Below, piece after piece: positions 16,005 to 23,289 of a DNA stretch of 42,135 nucleotides. This DNA is from CAYVGO01 sp964450725 (lineage in GTDB: Bacteria > Bacteroidota > Bacteroidia > Bacteroidales > UBA932): positions 1 to 42,135 of the forward strand of contig CAYVGO010000015.1 of the NCBI GenBank assembly GCA_964450725.1, given 5' to 3'. Position numbers and translations under genes: made by a program. Position 1 is the first letter of the stretch, and every line of letters begins with the position of its first letter. A model generated the notes under the pieces. That model did not search any database. It saw only the letters and a program-made list of their open reading frames with translations, and had not been told where the DNA came from.

Positions 16005-16955
16005 ATGAACAGAATTGATCGTATATCAGGTATATTGATACAATTACAGTCACGTCCGATTGTAAAAGCACAACAAATTGCCGAACGTTTCGGTGTAAGT
16101 GTACGTACAATTTACCGTGATATACGAACACTTTCTGAAGCCGGAGTACCGATTTGCGGAGATGCCGGTGTCGGATATTCATTGATGGAAGGTTACAGGT
16201 TGCCGCCACTGATGTTTACAAAAGAAGAGGCATTGGCATTTATTACTGCAGAAAAGTTTATGCAACATTTTACAGACGAAGGAAACAGTAAACATTTTTG
16301 TGAGGGAATGGATAAAATCAGAGCTGTTTTACGCATGGCTGATAAAACGGATTTAGAAACAGTAGAACAATCTATTGAAATTTACAAAAATCGTAAATTG
16401 CCCATACCGCAGTTTCCGAATCTGCTGCAAACCATTCTCAAAAGCATTCATCAAAAACGTTCTCTTCAAATGTCGTACTTCACTCCTTCTCGCCATGAAA
16501 CTACAGAACGTATGATTGATGCCGTAGGCGTAAGTTATATCTATCCTTACTGGTATCTTTCGGCGTACTGTCATTGGAGAAATGAGTATCGATATTTTCG
16601 ACTCGACCGCATTGAAGCACTTAAAACGACCGATAACTTATTTTCTCGTAATCATCCGTCGCTGAAAGCATTGCTTGCCGATATTGACGACCCTTCCTGC
16701 CTTACAGAAGTTGTACTACAAACTACTGCTGAAACGGTTCTGAAAATGGGAGACAGAAAATATCACGCAGGACTGGTGTCCGAAATAAAATCTGATAATC
16801 ATACGATACAGCAAGTTTACATGACTTACAGTTTAGATATTATGACAGAATGGGTACTACCTTTTTATGATACAGTTACGGTAGTAAAACCTGAAATACT
16901 AAACAAAAAATTACAAGAGAAAATTCAACTCATCTTTAAAAAAGTAAAATTATGA
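16005..16955 (+). CDS. YafY-type transcriptional regulator (HTH plus WYL domain)
   Basis: 316 residues. A DeoR-like winged helix-turn-helix at the N-terminus (RISGILIQLQSRPIVKAQQIAERFGVSVRTIYRDIRTL, about 5-45) is followed by GVPICGDAGVGYSLMEGY, then a WYL domain with YPYWYLSAYCHWRNEYRYFRLDRI (about 180-205) and a C-terminal WCX-like region. WYL domains sense ligands, often nucleotides or metabolites, and control DNA binding. The gene lies between the VOC and GyrI-like genes and overlaps the latter by 4 bases, so autoregulation of this three-gene operon is a reasonable inference. Confidence 0.92.
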   Translation: MNRIDRISGILIQLQSRPIVKAQQIAERFGVSVRTIYRDIRTLSEAGVPICGDAGVGYSLMEGYRLPPLMFTKEEALAFITAEKFMQHFTDEGNSKHFCEGMDKIRAVLRMADKTDLETVEQSIEIYKNRKLPIPQFPNLLQTILKSIHQKRSLQMSYFTPSRHETTERMIDAVGVSYIYPYWYLSAYCHWRNEYRYFRLDRIEALKTTDNLFSRNHPSLKALLADIDDPSCLTEVVLQTTAETVLKMGDRKYHAGLVSEIKSDNHTIQQVYMTYSLDIMTEWVLPFYDTVTVVKPEILNKKLQEKIQLIFKKVKL

Positions 16956-17419
16956 ACATTAACAATATTGATATTAAGAACCTTGAAGAACTCCATGTAG
17001 CGGCAGTGGCGCACATAGGAACTTACCACCAAATTGGTAAAGCTTTTGAAACTTTAGCAGCATGGGCTGTGCCACAAGGATTGATGGTAAATCAACCCTG
17101 TATGTTAGCCATTTATCATGACGATCCGTCAAAAATTCCCGCAGAACAATTACGGTCAGATGCGTGTTTGGTCGTGCCATCCACCACTGAAATCAACGGC
17201 AATGTACGTCCTTATACCGTAAGCGGCGGTAAATATTTAGTGGTCAATGCCCAATTGACTATGTCCGAGTTTGGAGACGTGTGGTGTAAAGTGTATAAAA
17301 TTGCAGAAGAAAAAGGATTAAAATGTGATGACAGAGATCATTATGAACTCTATCTGAATAACCCCGGTGAGTCGCCCGATGCTCTATTCTTGATTGATAT
17401 TTGCATACCTGTAAAGTGA
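16952..17419 (+). CDS. GyrI-like small-molecule-binding domain protein
   Basis: 155 residues matching the stand-alone AraC effector-binding/GyrI-like (SOUL-fold) family: VAAVAHIGTYHQIGKAFETL at the N-terminus, GGKYLVVNAQLTMSEFGDVWCKVY in the middle, DHYELYLNNP and DICIPVK at the end. Homologues bind amphipathic small molecules, and a subgroup hydrolyses cyclopropanoid toxins; which applies here is unknown. The ATGA overlap with the WYL regulator indicates coupled translation and a shared function, possibly sensing or removing a toxic compound. Confidence 0.88.
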   Translation: MNINNIDIKNLEELHVAAVAHIGTYHQIGKAFETLAAWAVPQGLMVNQPCMLAIYHDDPSKIPAEQLRSDACLVVPSTTEINGNVRPYTVSGGKYLVVNAQLTMSEFGDVWCKVYKIAEEKGLKCDDRDHYELYLNNPGESPDALFLIDICIPVK

Positions 17420-17449
17420 ATTTCATGATCATTTGATTGATAAAACAAT

Positions 17450-17555
17450 TATCTTTGCATGTTTCTAAAACGGTAATATGATAATGGAAATGACGAATCT
17501 TACCGTTAATAAATTTCCTAACTATAAAATTTATTTTTATAGTTAGGAAATTTAT
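17450..17555 (+). ncRNA. Candidate small RNA: orphan -7 element, weak stem, 19-bp hairpin
   Basis: In the 373-base space between the GyrI-like and acetyltransferase genes, TATCTTTG (17450-17457) matches the -7 consensus with no start codon behind it. Downstream come an 8-bp inverted repeat (AACGGTAA 17468-17475, TTACCGTT 17500-17507) and then a perfect 19-bp stem (17511-17529 with 17535-17553, 5-nt loop). The arrangement resembles a short RNA of about 90 nt with a closing hairpin. However, the hairpin is AT-rich and its T-tract is poor. It could instead be a terminator for the upstream operon or a repeat remnant. No coding region was seen in the rest of the gap. Confidence 0.3.
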
Positions 17556-17792
17556 TATATAACTATGAAATTTAAAACGGAAAGCATGCAGATTTAAAAT
17601 GGAAGTTATGATTGTCAAGAGTCGCGTGATTTGGGGAAAAATTATAAAAAAGTGATTTGATGAGGAGATGGTACAATGTTCTTGAAGAGGTAAACATGAG
17701 CATTAATTCATCAATTATTTAAAATCCATGTATAATGATTACTGATTAAATCGGGTAAATTACTTTCGTTACGTATTCAAAAAAAGATAATT

Positions 17793-18380
17793 ATGAAAAC
17801 CGAAAAAGAAAAAATGCTCGCAGGGGAGTTTTATGACTGTGCCGATAGAGAACTGATTACCCGTTGGCACTTGGCAAAGCGCTTACAAAAAGAGTATGAG
17901 CAAACCGATACCACCAACTCCACAAAACTTAATGCTATTTTAGACGAATTGATTGGTTCAAGAGGTAAGAATGTGTGGATTGCGGCTCCTATCTATGTTG
18001 ATTACGGCGAAAATATTCATATTGGTAACAATGTAGAGATAAATATGGACTGTACCTTTTTAGATTGTAACCGCATCACCATTGGTAACAATTGCGGCAT
18101 TGGTCCGGGAGTGCATATTTACGCTGTAACACATCCTGTAAGAGCATCGGAACGACTTCCCGAAAACAGCACATTTTGGAAGTCTATTACTGCACCCGTT
18201 ACTATTGGAAATAATGTGTGGATTGGTGGAGGTGCTATCATTTTACCCGGTGTAACGATTGGTGATAATACCACCATCGGCGCAGGCTCTATTGTCGTTC
18301 ACAATATTCCAGCTAACGTTTTAGCCGTTGGAAATCCGTGTAAGGTCATTAAAGAACTATCTGTAGAAAATAATGACTAA
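17793..18380 (+). CDS. Sugar O-acetyltransferase (Maa/LacA/NodL type)
   Basis: 195 residues. An N-terminal Mac domain (KMLAGEFYDCADRELITRW) precedes a left-handed beta-helix made of hexapeptide repeats (IHIGNN, ITIGNN, VTIGNN, VTIGDN). The catalytic His is His114 in IYAVTHPV. Acetyl-CoA is the donor; substrates of relatives are maltose, galactosides or oligosaccharides, and the specificity here cannot be told. GNPCKVIKEL closes the helix as in the family. A near-consensus -7 sequence (TACTTTCG, 17761-17768) precedes it. GNAT follows after 11 bases. Confidence 0.92.
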   Translation: MKTEKEKMLAGEFYDCADRELITRWHLAKRLQKEYEQTDTTNSTKLNAILDELIGSRGKNVWIAAPIYVDYGENIHIGNNVEINMDCTFLDCNRITIGNNCGIGPGVHIYAVTHPVRASERLPENSTFWKSITAPVTIGNNVWIGGGAIILPGVTIGDNTTIGAGSIVVHNIPANVLAVGNPCKVIKELSVENND

Positions 18381-18391
18381 AAGGTATAACC

Positions 18392-18850
18392 ATGAAGGAA
18401 AATATATTTATTGCACAAAAAAGTGATTTACCGCAAATACATAAATTGCAATATGAAGCATTTGGTCGAGTTGCCGAAGTGATTAATAACTATGACCTGC
18501 CTCCACTCAAACAGACGCTTTCACAAATGGAGGAGGAATTTCAGACCTACACGACACTGAAATACTGCATTGATGGTCGTATCGTTGGTTCTATTCGGGG
18601 GCGATTAGATGATGAGAAAGTTTGTCATATTGGAGTACTGATTGTTGCCACAGATTTTCAAAATATGGGAATCGGGCGAGCATTGATAGAAGCCATTGAA
18701 ACACAATTTCTCCATTGCAAGAAATACTCTCTCTTCACCAGTCCAGAAACTCCCAATACAAGTTATCTTTATTCAAAACTTGGGTACAAAGAGGTTTCTC
18801 GCGGAGATTTGAAGGGCATTAATATGATATTTATGGAAAAGGAAATATGA
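18392..18850 (+). CDS. GNAT family N-acetyltransferase
   Basis: 152 residues. The acetyl-CoA pyrophosphate-binding motif A is seen as FQNMGIGRALIEAIE (about 89-103), after the beta-4 strand CHIGVLIV. The C-terminus has TSPETPNTSYLYSKLGYKEV, the usual motif B. The substrate amine is unknown. Its stop overlaps the start of the next gene by 4 bases (ATGA). Confidence 0.88.
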   Translation: MKENIFIAQKSDLPQIHKLQYEAFGRVAEVINNYDLPPLKQTLSQMEEEFQTYTTLKYCIDGRIVGSIRGRLDDEKVCHIGVLIVATDFQNMGIGRALIEAIETQFLHCKKYSLFTSPETPNTSYLYSKLGYKEVSRGDLKGINMIFMEKEI

Positions 18851-19416
18851 AAGTAAAAACAGCACTATTGATAATTGATATACAAAATGACTATTTCAAT
18901 GGCGGTAACAATCCGCTTTGTGGGGCTATAGAAGCGAGTTTGAATGCACAACAAATATTACAACATTTTCGCCAAAAGACGATGCCTGTAGTGCATATTC
19001 AGCATGTTGCCAATCGAAACGGAGCAACTTTCTTCGTTCCTAACACTTTGGGAGTTGAAATTCACGACAACGTAAAGCCAATAGATGGAGAAAAAGTAAT
19101 AGTTAAACATTTTCCGAACAGTTTTCGGGAGACTCAATTAAAGGACTATTTGCAATTGATAGGAGCAGACAATTTAGTAGTATGTGGAATGATGACACAG
19201 ATGTGTGTTGATGCGACAGTGCGTGCAGCAAAAGATTTAGGATATAATATCACGCTTATTGCCGATGCTTGTGCAACAAAAGATTTGTCTTTTGGAGAGA
19301 AAATAGTTAGGGCAACAGATGTTCAAACGGCATTTATGGCAGCCCTCAGTTATTTTTATGCCCAAGTGGTTACTACGACTGAATACATTAAAAAAGAAAA
19401 CAACATTGAACAATAG
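18847..19416 (+). CDS. Isochorismatase-family cysteine hydrolase
   Basis: 189 residues with the complete catalytic triad of the family: Asp11 in LLIIDIQNDYF, Lys87 in VIVKHFPNSF and Cys120 in CGMMTQMCVDATVRAA, followed by a typical ADACAT. Relatives are nicotinamidases, isochorismatases and uncharacterised amidohydrolases; ENTB-like partners are absent, so the substrate is open. It overlaps the GNAT gene by 4 bases and is probably in an acetyltransferase-GNAT-hydrolase operon. Confidence 0.9.
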   Translation: MKVKTALLIIDIQNDYFNGGNNPLCGAIEASLNAQQILQHFRQKTMPVVHIQHVANRNGATFFVPNTLGVEIHDNVKPIDGEKVIVKHFPNSFRETQLKDYLQLIGADNLVVCGMMTQMCVDATVRAAKDLGYNITLIADACATKDLSFGEKIVRATDVQTAFMAALSYFYAQVVTTTEYIKKENNIEQ

Positions 19417-19453
19417 AACAAAATAAGGTGAATTCCATTGACTTAACACAACG

Positions 19454-20224
19454 ATGAATTGGAAAGAGATATACGCTGATTGGAATCCATGGCACGGCTG
19501 TACAAAGATTAGTCCGGGGTGCAAATACTGCTATGTTTACCGCCAGGACCAAATGTACGGTGCTGAAAAAAGTAGCAGTGATGTAACCTTAAATAACAAT
19601 TTCAGGTTGCCGATTAAACGCAAGCGCGACAAGAGTTATAAAATTCCATCGGGAAAGATAGTTTTCACCTGTTTTACTTCCGATTTTTTAGTTGAAGGGG
19701 CAGACAAATGGCGTGACGAGGCATGGGCGATGATTCGAGAAAGAAGCGACCTGATGTTTTTCTTTTTTACCAAACGTATTGACCGATTTGAAGCGTGTGT
19801 TCCCAAAGATTGGGGAAATGGTTATGAGAATGTGATTGTAGGTTGTACCGTAGAAAACCAAGCGATGGTACATTATAGACTATCTATATTCAAACAACTG
19901 CCGATTAAGCATAAAGCAATTATTGTAGCACCGATTTTAGAACGGGTAGAATTGACCCCTTATCTTGACAGTACAATAGAAGAAGTATCTGTCAGCGGAG
20001 AGTCAGGTATAGATGCAAGAATTTGCGATTATGATTGGATTCTTGATATCCGTCGGCAATGTATAGAAAGAGAAGTACCGTTTCGATTTCATCAAACCGG
20101 TGCTAAATTATTCAAAGACGGAAAACTGTACAGAATTATGCGGAAGTTTCAGATTGCGCAGGCAAACAAAGCCAACATCAACTACCGTATAGGGAAGGAC
20201 TATAAACCAACAACTATAAAATAA
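19454..20224 (+). CDS. DUF5131 (phage Gp37/Gp68-like) protein with radical-SAM-like Cys motif
   Basis: 256 residues. The N-terminus WNPWHGCTKISPGCKYCY gives Cys16-x6-Cys23-x2-Cys26, a spacing like that of iron-sulfur radical-SAM relatives. Later features are the strand motif KIVFTCFTSDF, FFTKR, VIVGCTVENQ, VSGESG and FRFHQTG, all characteristic of the Gp37/Gp68 family found in phages and in bacterial accessory regions. The function of this family is not established. The common three-Cys-motif partner gene is not adjacent; downstream DNA is a decayed stretch. Confidence 0.88.
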   Translation: MNWKEIYADWNPWHGCTKISPGCKYCYVYRQDQMYGAEKSSSDVTLNNNFRLPIKRKRDKSYKIPSGKIVFTCFTSDFLVEGADKWRDEAWAMIRERSDLMFFFFTKRIDRFEACVPKDWGNGYENVIVGCTVENQAMVHYRLSIFKQLPIKHKAIIVAPILERVELTPYLDSTIEEVSVSGESGIDARICDYDWILDIRRQCIEREVPFRFHQTGAKLFKDGKLYRIMRKFQIAQANKANINYRIGKDYKPTTIK

Positions 20225-20230
20225 CTAATT

Positions 20231-20423
20231 ATGACAGAACCAAAAAGAAAAGATTCACGCTCCATTGAAAAAACACTAAATAAATGATTAAAATTACAGA
20301 CAGATGAAACAGATTATAGAAGTTTAAAATGGTGAAAAATCCAAGTGCTCATAAAATATATACCAAGAAGTAAAATCCAAATATTTTGATTTTATTAAAG
20401 AAATTCATGAGAAAATACAATGA
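20231..20423 (+). pseudogene. Possible decayed gene between DUF5131 and DUF3788
   Basis: The 195 bases hold coding-like fragments broken by stops and a frame change. One is a 18-codon frame from the ATG at 20231 (MTEPKRKDSRSIEKTLNK), followed in the same frame by LKLQTDETDYRSLKW and a stop. From 20304 a second frame runs MKQIIEV, two stops, then YQEVKSKYFDFIKEIHEKIQ, whose TGA overlaps the next ATG in an ATGA arrangement. The family is not recognised. It may equally be noncoding leader. Confidence 0.3.
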
Positions 20424-20839
20424 AACCTATATTAAATAATCCCAACCAGTTCCCTTCATCAGAAGTTTTACTGTCAGTGATGACAGAAAATTTTCAGAAT
20501 TACAAGCAGTTACTCTCTTTTTTTGAAGAACAAAATTTGTCTATTGAATGGCATTACTACAACGATGGTAAATCTTGGCTCTGTAAAATACAACACAAAA
20601 AGAAAACCGTTTGTTGGCTTTCAGTGTGGGAAAATTGTTTCAAGTTGACGTTTTATTTTACAGAAAAGCATTTGGAAGATATTGCCAAACTTGAGATAAG
20701 CAAGAAAATTAAAGAAGACTTCTTTTGTATGAAGCAGATCGGGAGATTATTCCCAATGATAATCACTGTAGATGAGAATCTGAATACATTACAATCTGAT
20801 ATTGCAACAATCGTACTCTATAAAATGAAATACAAATAA
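20420..20839 (+). CDS. DUF3788 family protein
   Basis: 139 residues. The pattern matches the DUF3788 family: NPNQFPSSEVLLSVM at the start, EWHYYNDGKSWLCKIQHKKKTVCWLSVWENCFKLTFYFTEK in the middle, and IKEDF...GRLFPMIITVDE with a short Lys-rich end. The function is unknown; it is a small cytosolic protein common in Bacteroidetes and Clostridia accessory regions. The next gene starts 6 bases after its stop, so they are probably co-transcribed. Confidence 0.85.
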   Translation: MKPILNNPNQFPSSEVLLSVMTENFQNYKQLLSFFEEQNLSIEWHYYNDGKSWLCKIQHKKKTVCWLSVWENCFKLTFYFTEKHLEDIAKLEISKKIKEDFFCMKQIGRLFPMIITVDENLNTLQSDIATIVLYKMKYK

Positions 20840-20845
20840 AACATA

Positions 20846-21271
20846 ATGAAAACTGCAACCTTACAAAAACTCCTGCTCTTTTGGGCATATTTTGTCGGTA
20901 TTGGGGCAATTGTCGGCTCGTTAATGATGTTTATTGACTCCAGTGGTGAGACATGGGGTATGGAACCGATATTACCTCTTCTGCGAGATAGATTACCTAT
21001 GTTTAAAGGCTTTTTCAACAATTTTATTGCATCGGGGATTGTGCTGCTTCTGGTTAATGGATTGCCCAATGCCATTTCTGCAGTTTTACTTCACCGAAAA
21101 AGTGCGTTGGCTTCATTAAACTGCATGATTTGTGGGATCATTCTCATGGGCTGGACGTTATTTGAGTTATTTATTTTCAGAGATATTGTCTTTTTAGTTG
21201 TTATCTACTTTATATTCGGATTTCTACAAATGATAACAGCATTGTGGTTAATGAAGAGGCCAAGCAAATAA
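20846..21271 (+). CDS. Uncharacterised four-helix membrane protein
   Basis: 141 residues with hydrophobic stretches at about 8-30, 58-82, 88-110 and 113-134, consistent with four transmembrane helices, and a basic C-terminus (MKRPSK). A predicted loop between helices 1 and 2 contains SSGETWGMEPILPLLRDRLP. I do not recognise a family with certainty. It is the last gene of the plus-strand accessory run. The next 120 bases before the convergent gene hold nothing I can identify. Confidence 0.75.
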   Translation: MKTATLQKLLLFWAYFVGIGAIVGSLMMFIDSSGETWGMEPILPLLRDRLPMFKGFFNNFIASGIVLLLVNGLPNAISAVLLHRKSALASLNCMICGIILMGWTLFELFIFRDIVFLVVIYFIFGFLQMITALWLMKRPSK

Positions 21272-21390
21272 TAATTTATATGAATACTCTCTTCGTTTGT
21301 TAGACTATATGGAAATGATATAATAACCAAAAGGAAAAGCGAAATCATTAATGAAGATTATCTTGCCTCAAGTATAAAAGCAATCAAATC

Positions 21391-23274
21391 TTAGTACCTA
21401 TAAGGATTATTGGAAGAGTTCAAAGCACTTTTAGATGAAATAGGTAATTCATTGTTACGTGCTAAATTTACATAGTACTCACTGCACCAAGGGGCAAAAG
21501 GTCCGTAGGTCATACCGCTACTATGACTGAATCCTGCGCAATGTCCCAACTCATGAAAGCAAACTTCTCCATTCCATCCGCCATCATAATGCCCAAAGAA
21601 AACATACTGGGCTACTCCCCATGTATCTCCGCCTCCAAGACCGACAGTACCATTACCTGTATAAACTAAACCGACAATAAATTGAGATAAATTCTGGTAC
21701 CGTTGAACAATTTTTGTATTATCCAATATATCCGTTGTACCGCCGTTGCCATAAAATTCTCCCTGCTTTGCAACAACAGCATCATTAAACTCAGGAAGAG
21801 AGAACATGTATGCTGCATTGGTCAAAAATACACATGCTTCACGGGCATGAACCGGTCGTAAACCCATCCAGTTTCCTTTTGGAGCACCGTTCGGAGCATC
21901 TGGGTCACCTCCATAGGCTCCGAACATAACTTTCCAAGAGGGAACAATTCTTTTAATCTTTTTCAAATAAGGGTCTTCACTTTCCCATTTATAATTAAAG
22001 TTTAATGACTTTAGATTTGTTACCATGGGTTTGAAGATATATTTTCCTGTAGATGTTTTATAATACAATGATTTTTTACTCATCGGGTGTTCAAATTTTG
22101 CTTCAAAAAACGGAGGAATTGTATCAAAATGGGCAAACTCCCATTCTGAAGCACCTTCAACTACAGAAATTCTGACATTGGCAACGCCTATTGCTGAATA
22201 AAACTTGATATGAAACAAATTCTCATTATCTATATAAGCCTGAATCGGTTGATTGACTCTAAAAAAACGCTCACTGGTATTATAATAAATTGACTTCGGC
22301 TCTGTATCGGTTAAAATATGATTGCTTGTCAAGTTTGTATAATGTTGATGTCTTATATACAATAAGCCGTTAGAATCATCCGGGTGTTCGTAATTAATAT
22401 TAATCATTGACAATCCATTGGCTGCTACCGAAGTTGTGAATGAATAAACTTTCACAACTTCTTCTTCCGTAGGGTCTACACGACCAGCCGTGATACTTAT
22501 CGTACCCTTTAACTTTTTACCGTCTAAGGTTGGTAGTGAGAAAAACCCGTAATCTTTAGTAATGTCTATTTCTGAAAGTGGTTGATTCCCTAAAAATGTA
22601 CCCAAGCCATTGACCATACTGTAAACATTTCCTTCGGTGAAACGAACAGTTATTTTTTTTATTCCTCCTTCTGCTGCAAAATAACCGTTGAAGTTTATAT
22701 CAAACTGCACTCTGCCTACTAATCTTTCCAAGTTCACTGTACTGTTAGATACAATACCGTTTTCAATTTGAAAAACATGTTTGGTATAATAATATTCTTG
22801 TCCAATAGGTTTTTCTGGAGTTGTAGTTTGCAACCATGTAGCATTGAAGTTTCCATTCAAGTTATTGACTTCTCCTGTGTTTTCTGAATATTCACTTTCT
22901 GCCAGTACAAATAATTGATATGTACCGTTTTTTAAGCCTTCGACACGGATATAAGATAAATCTGTGGCTACTCCACTACGGATATTTTGTATGTTCTGAA
23001 GGTTGTTATCAACAATGTAGTAATATATTTTTGAAATTGCTCCCGACGGGAAAAGAGTTCCGGTAGAACCTTTTGGTTTTATCATGGAACTGGAACTGTC
23101 TTGTTCTACATTCAGTTGATATCTATCTGAGGTAATTGAAAATCTGATTTCAGAACTTCCAATCTCAGAATTATCCTGCAAAAAATCATTGTTACAAGAA
23201 TAAAAAATGATGATTTGCAAGAATATGAAACTGTTGGTTAGAATGTTTGATTTGATTATGTGTAAACTAAACAT
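21391..23274 (-). CDS. Fimbrillin-like lipoprotein with C-terminal HExxHxxGxxH metalloprotease motif
   Basis: 627 residues. The N-terminus has a hydrophobic segment ending in IIFYSC, a probable lipobox, so the mature protein would be lipid-anchored; the true start may be a little downstream. Residues about 45-290 resemble fimbrillin/Mfa-type domains (EGLKNGTYQLFVLAES, VNLERLVGRVQFDI). The C-terminal third contains His574-Glu-x-x-His578-x-x-Gly-x-x-His584 (HELGHCAGFSH), the metzincin zinc-binding motif, with a Met at 588 that could serve as a Met-turn. The active site thus looks intact, but substrates are unknown. It follows the FISUMP lipoprotein after 15 bases on the same strand. Confidence 0.82.
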   Translation of the reverse strand: MFSLHIIKSNILTNSFIFLQIIIFYSCNNDFLQDNSEIGSSEIRFSITSDRYQLNVEQDSSSSMIKPKGSTGTLFPSGAISKIYYYIVDNNLQNIQNIRSGVATDLSYIRVEGLKNGTYQLFVLAESEYSENTGEVNNLNGNFNATWLQTTTPEKPIGQEYYYTKHVFQIENGIVSNSTVNLERLVGRVQFDINFNGYFAAEGGIKKITVRFTEGNVYSMVNGLGTFLGNQPLSEIDITKDYGFFSLPTLDGKKLKGTISITAGRVDPTEEEVVKVYSFTTSVAANGLSMININYEHPDDSNGLLYIRHQHYTNLTSNHILTDTEPKSIYYNTSERFFRVNQPIQAYIDNENLFHIKFYSAIGVANVRISVVEGASEWEFAHFDTIPPFFEAKFEHPMSKKSLYYKTSTGKYIFKPMVTNLKSLNFNYKWESEDPYLKKIKRIVPSWKVMFGAYGGDPDAPNGAPKGNWMGLRPVHAREACVFLTNAAYMFSLPEFNDAVVAKQGEFYGNGGTTDILDNTKIVQRYQNLSQFIVGLVYTGNGTVGLGGGDTWGVAQYVFFGHYDGGWNGEVCFHELGHCAGFSHSSGMTYGPFAPWCSEYYVNLARNNELPISSKSALNSSNNPYRY

Positions 23275-23289
23275 AATGCTTAATCTGAA

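Noticed and set aside
14625..21390. Prophage or integrative element suggested by the DUF5131 (Gp37/Gp68) gene
   Set aside because: No integrase, structural phage gene or attachment-site repeats were seen around it.
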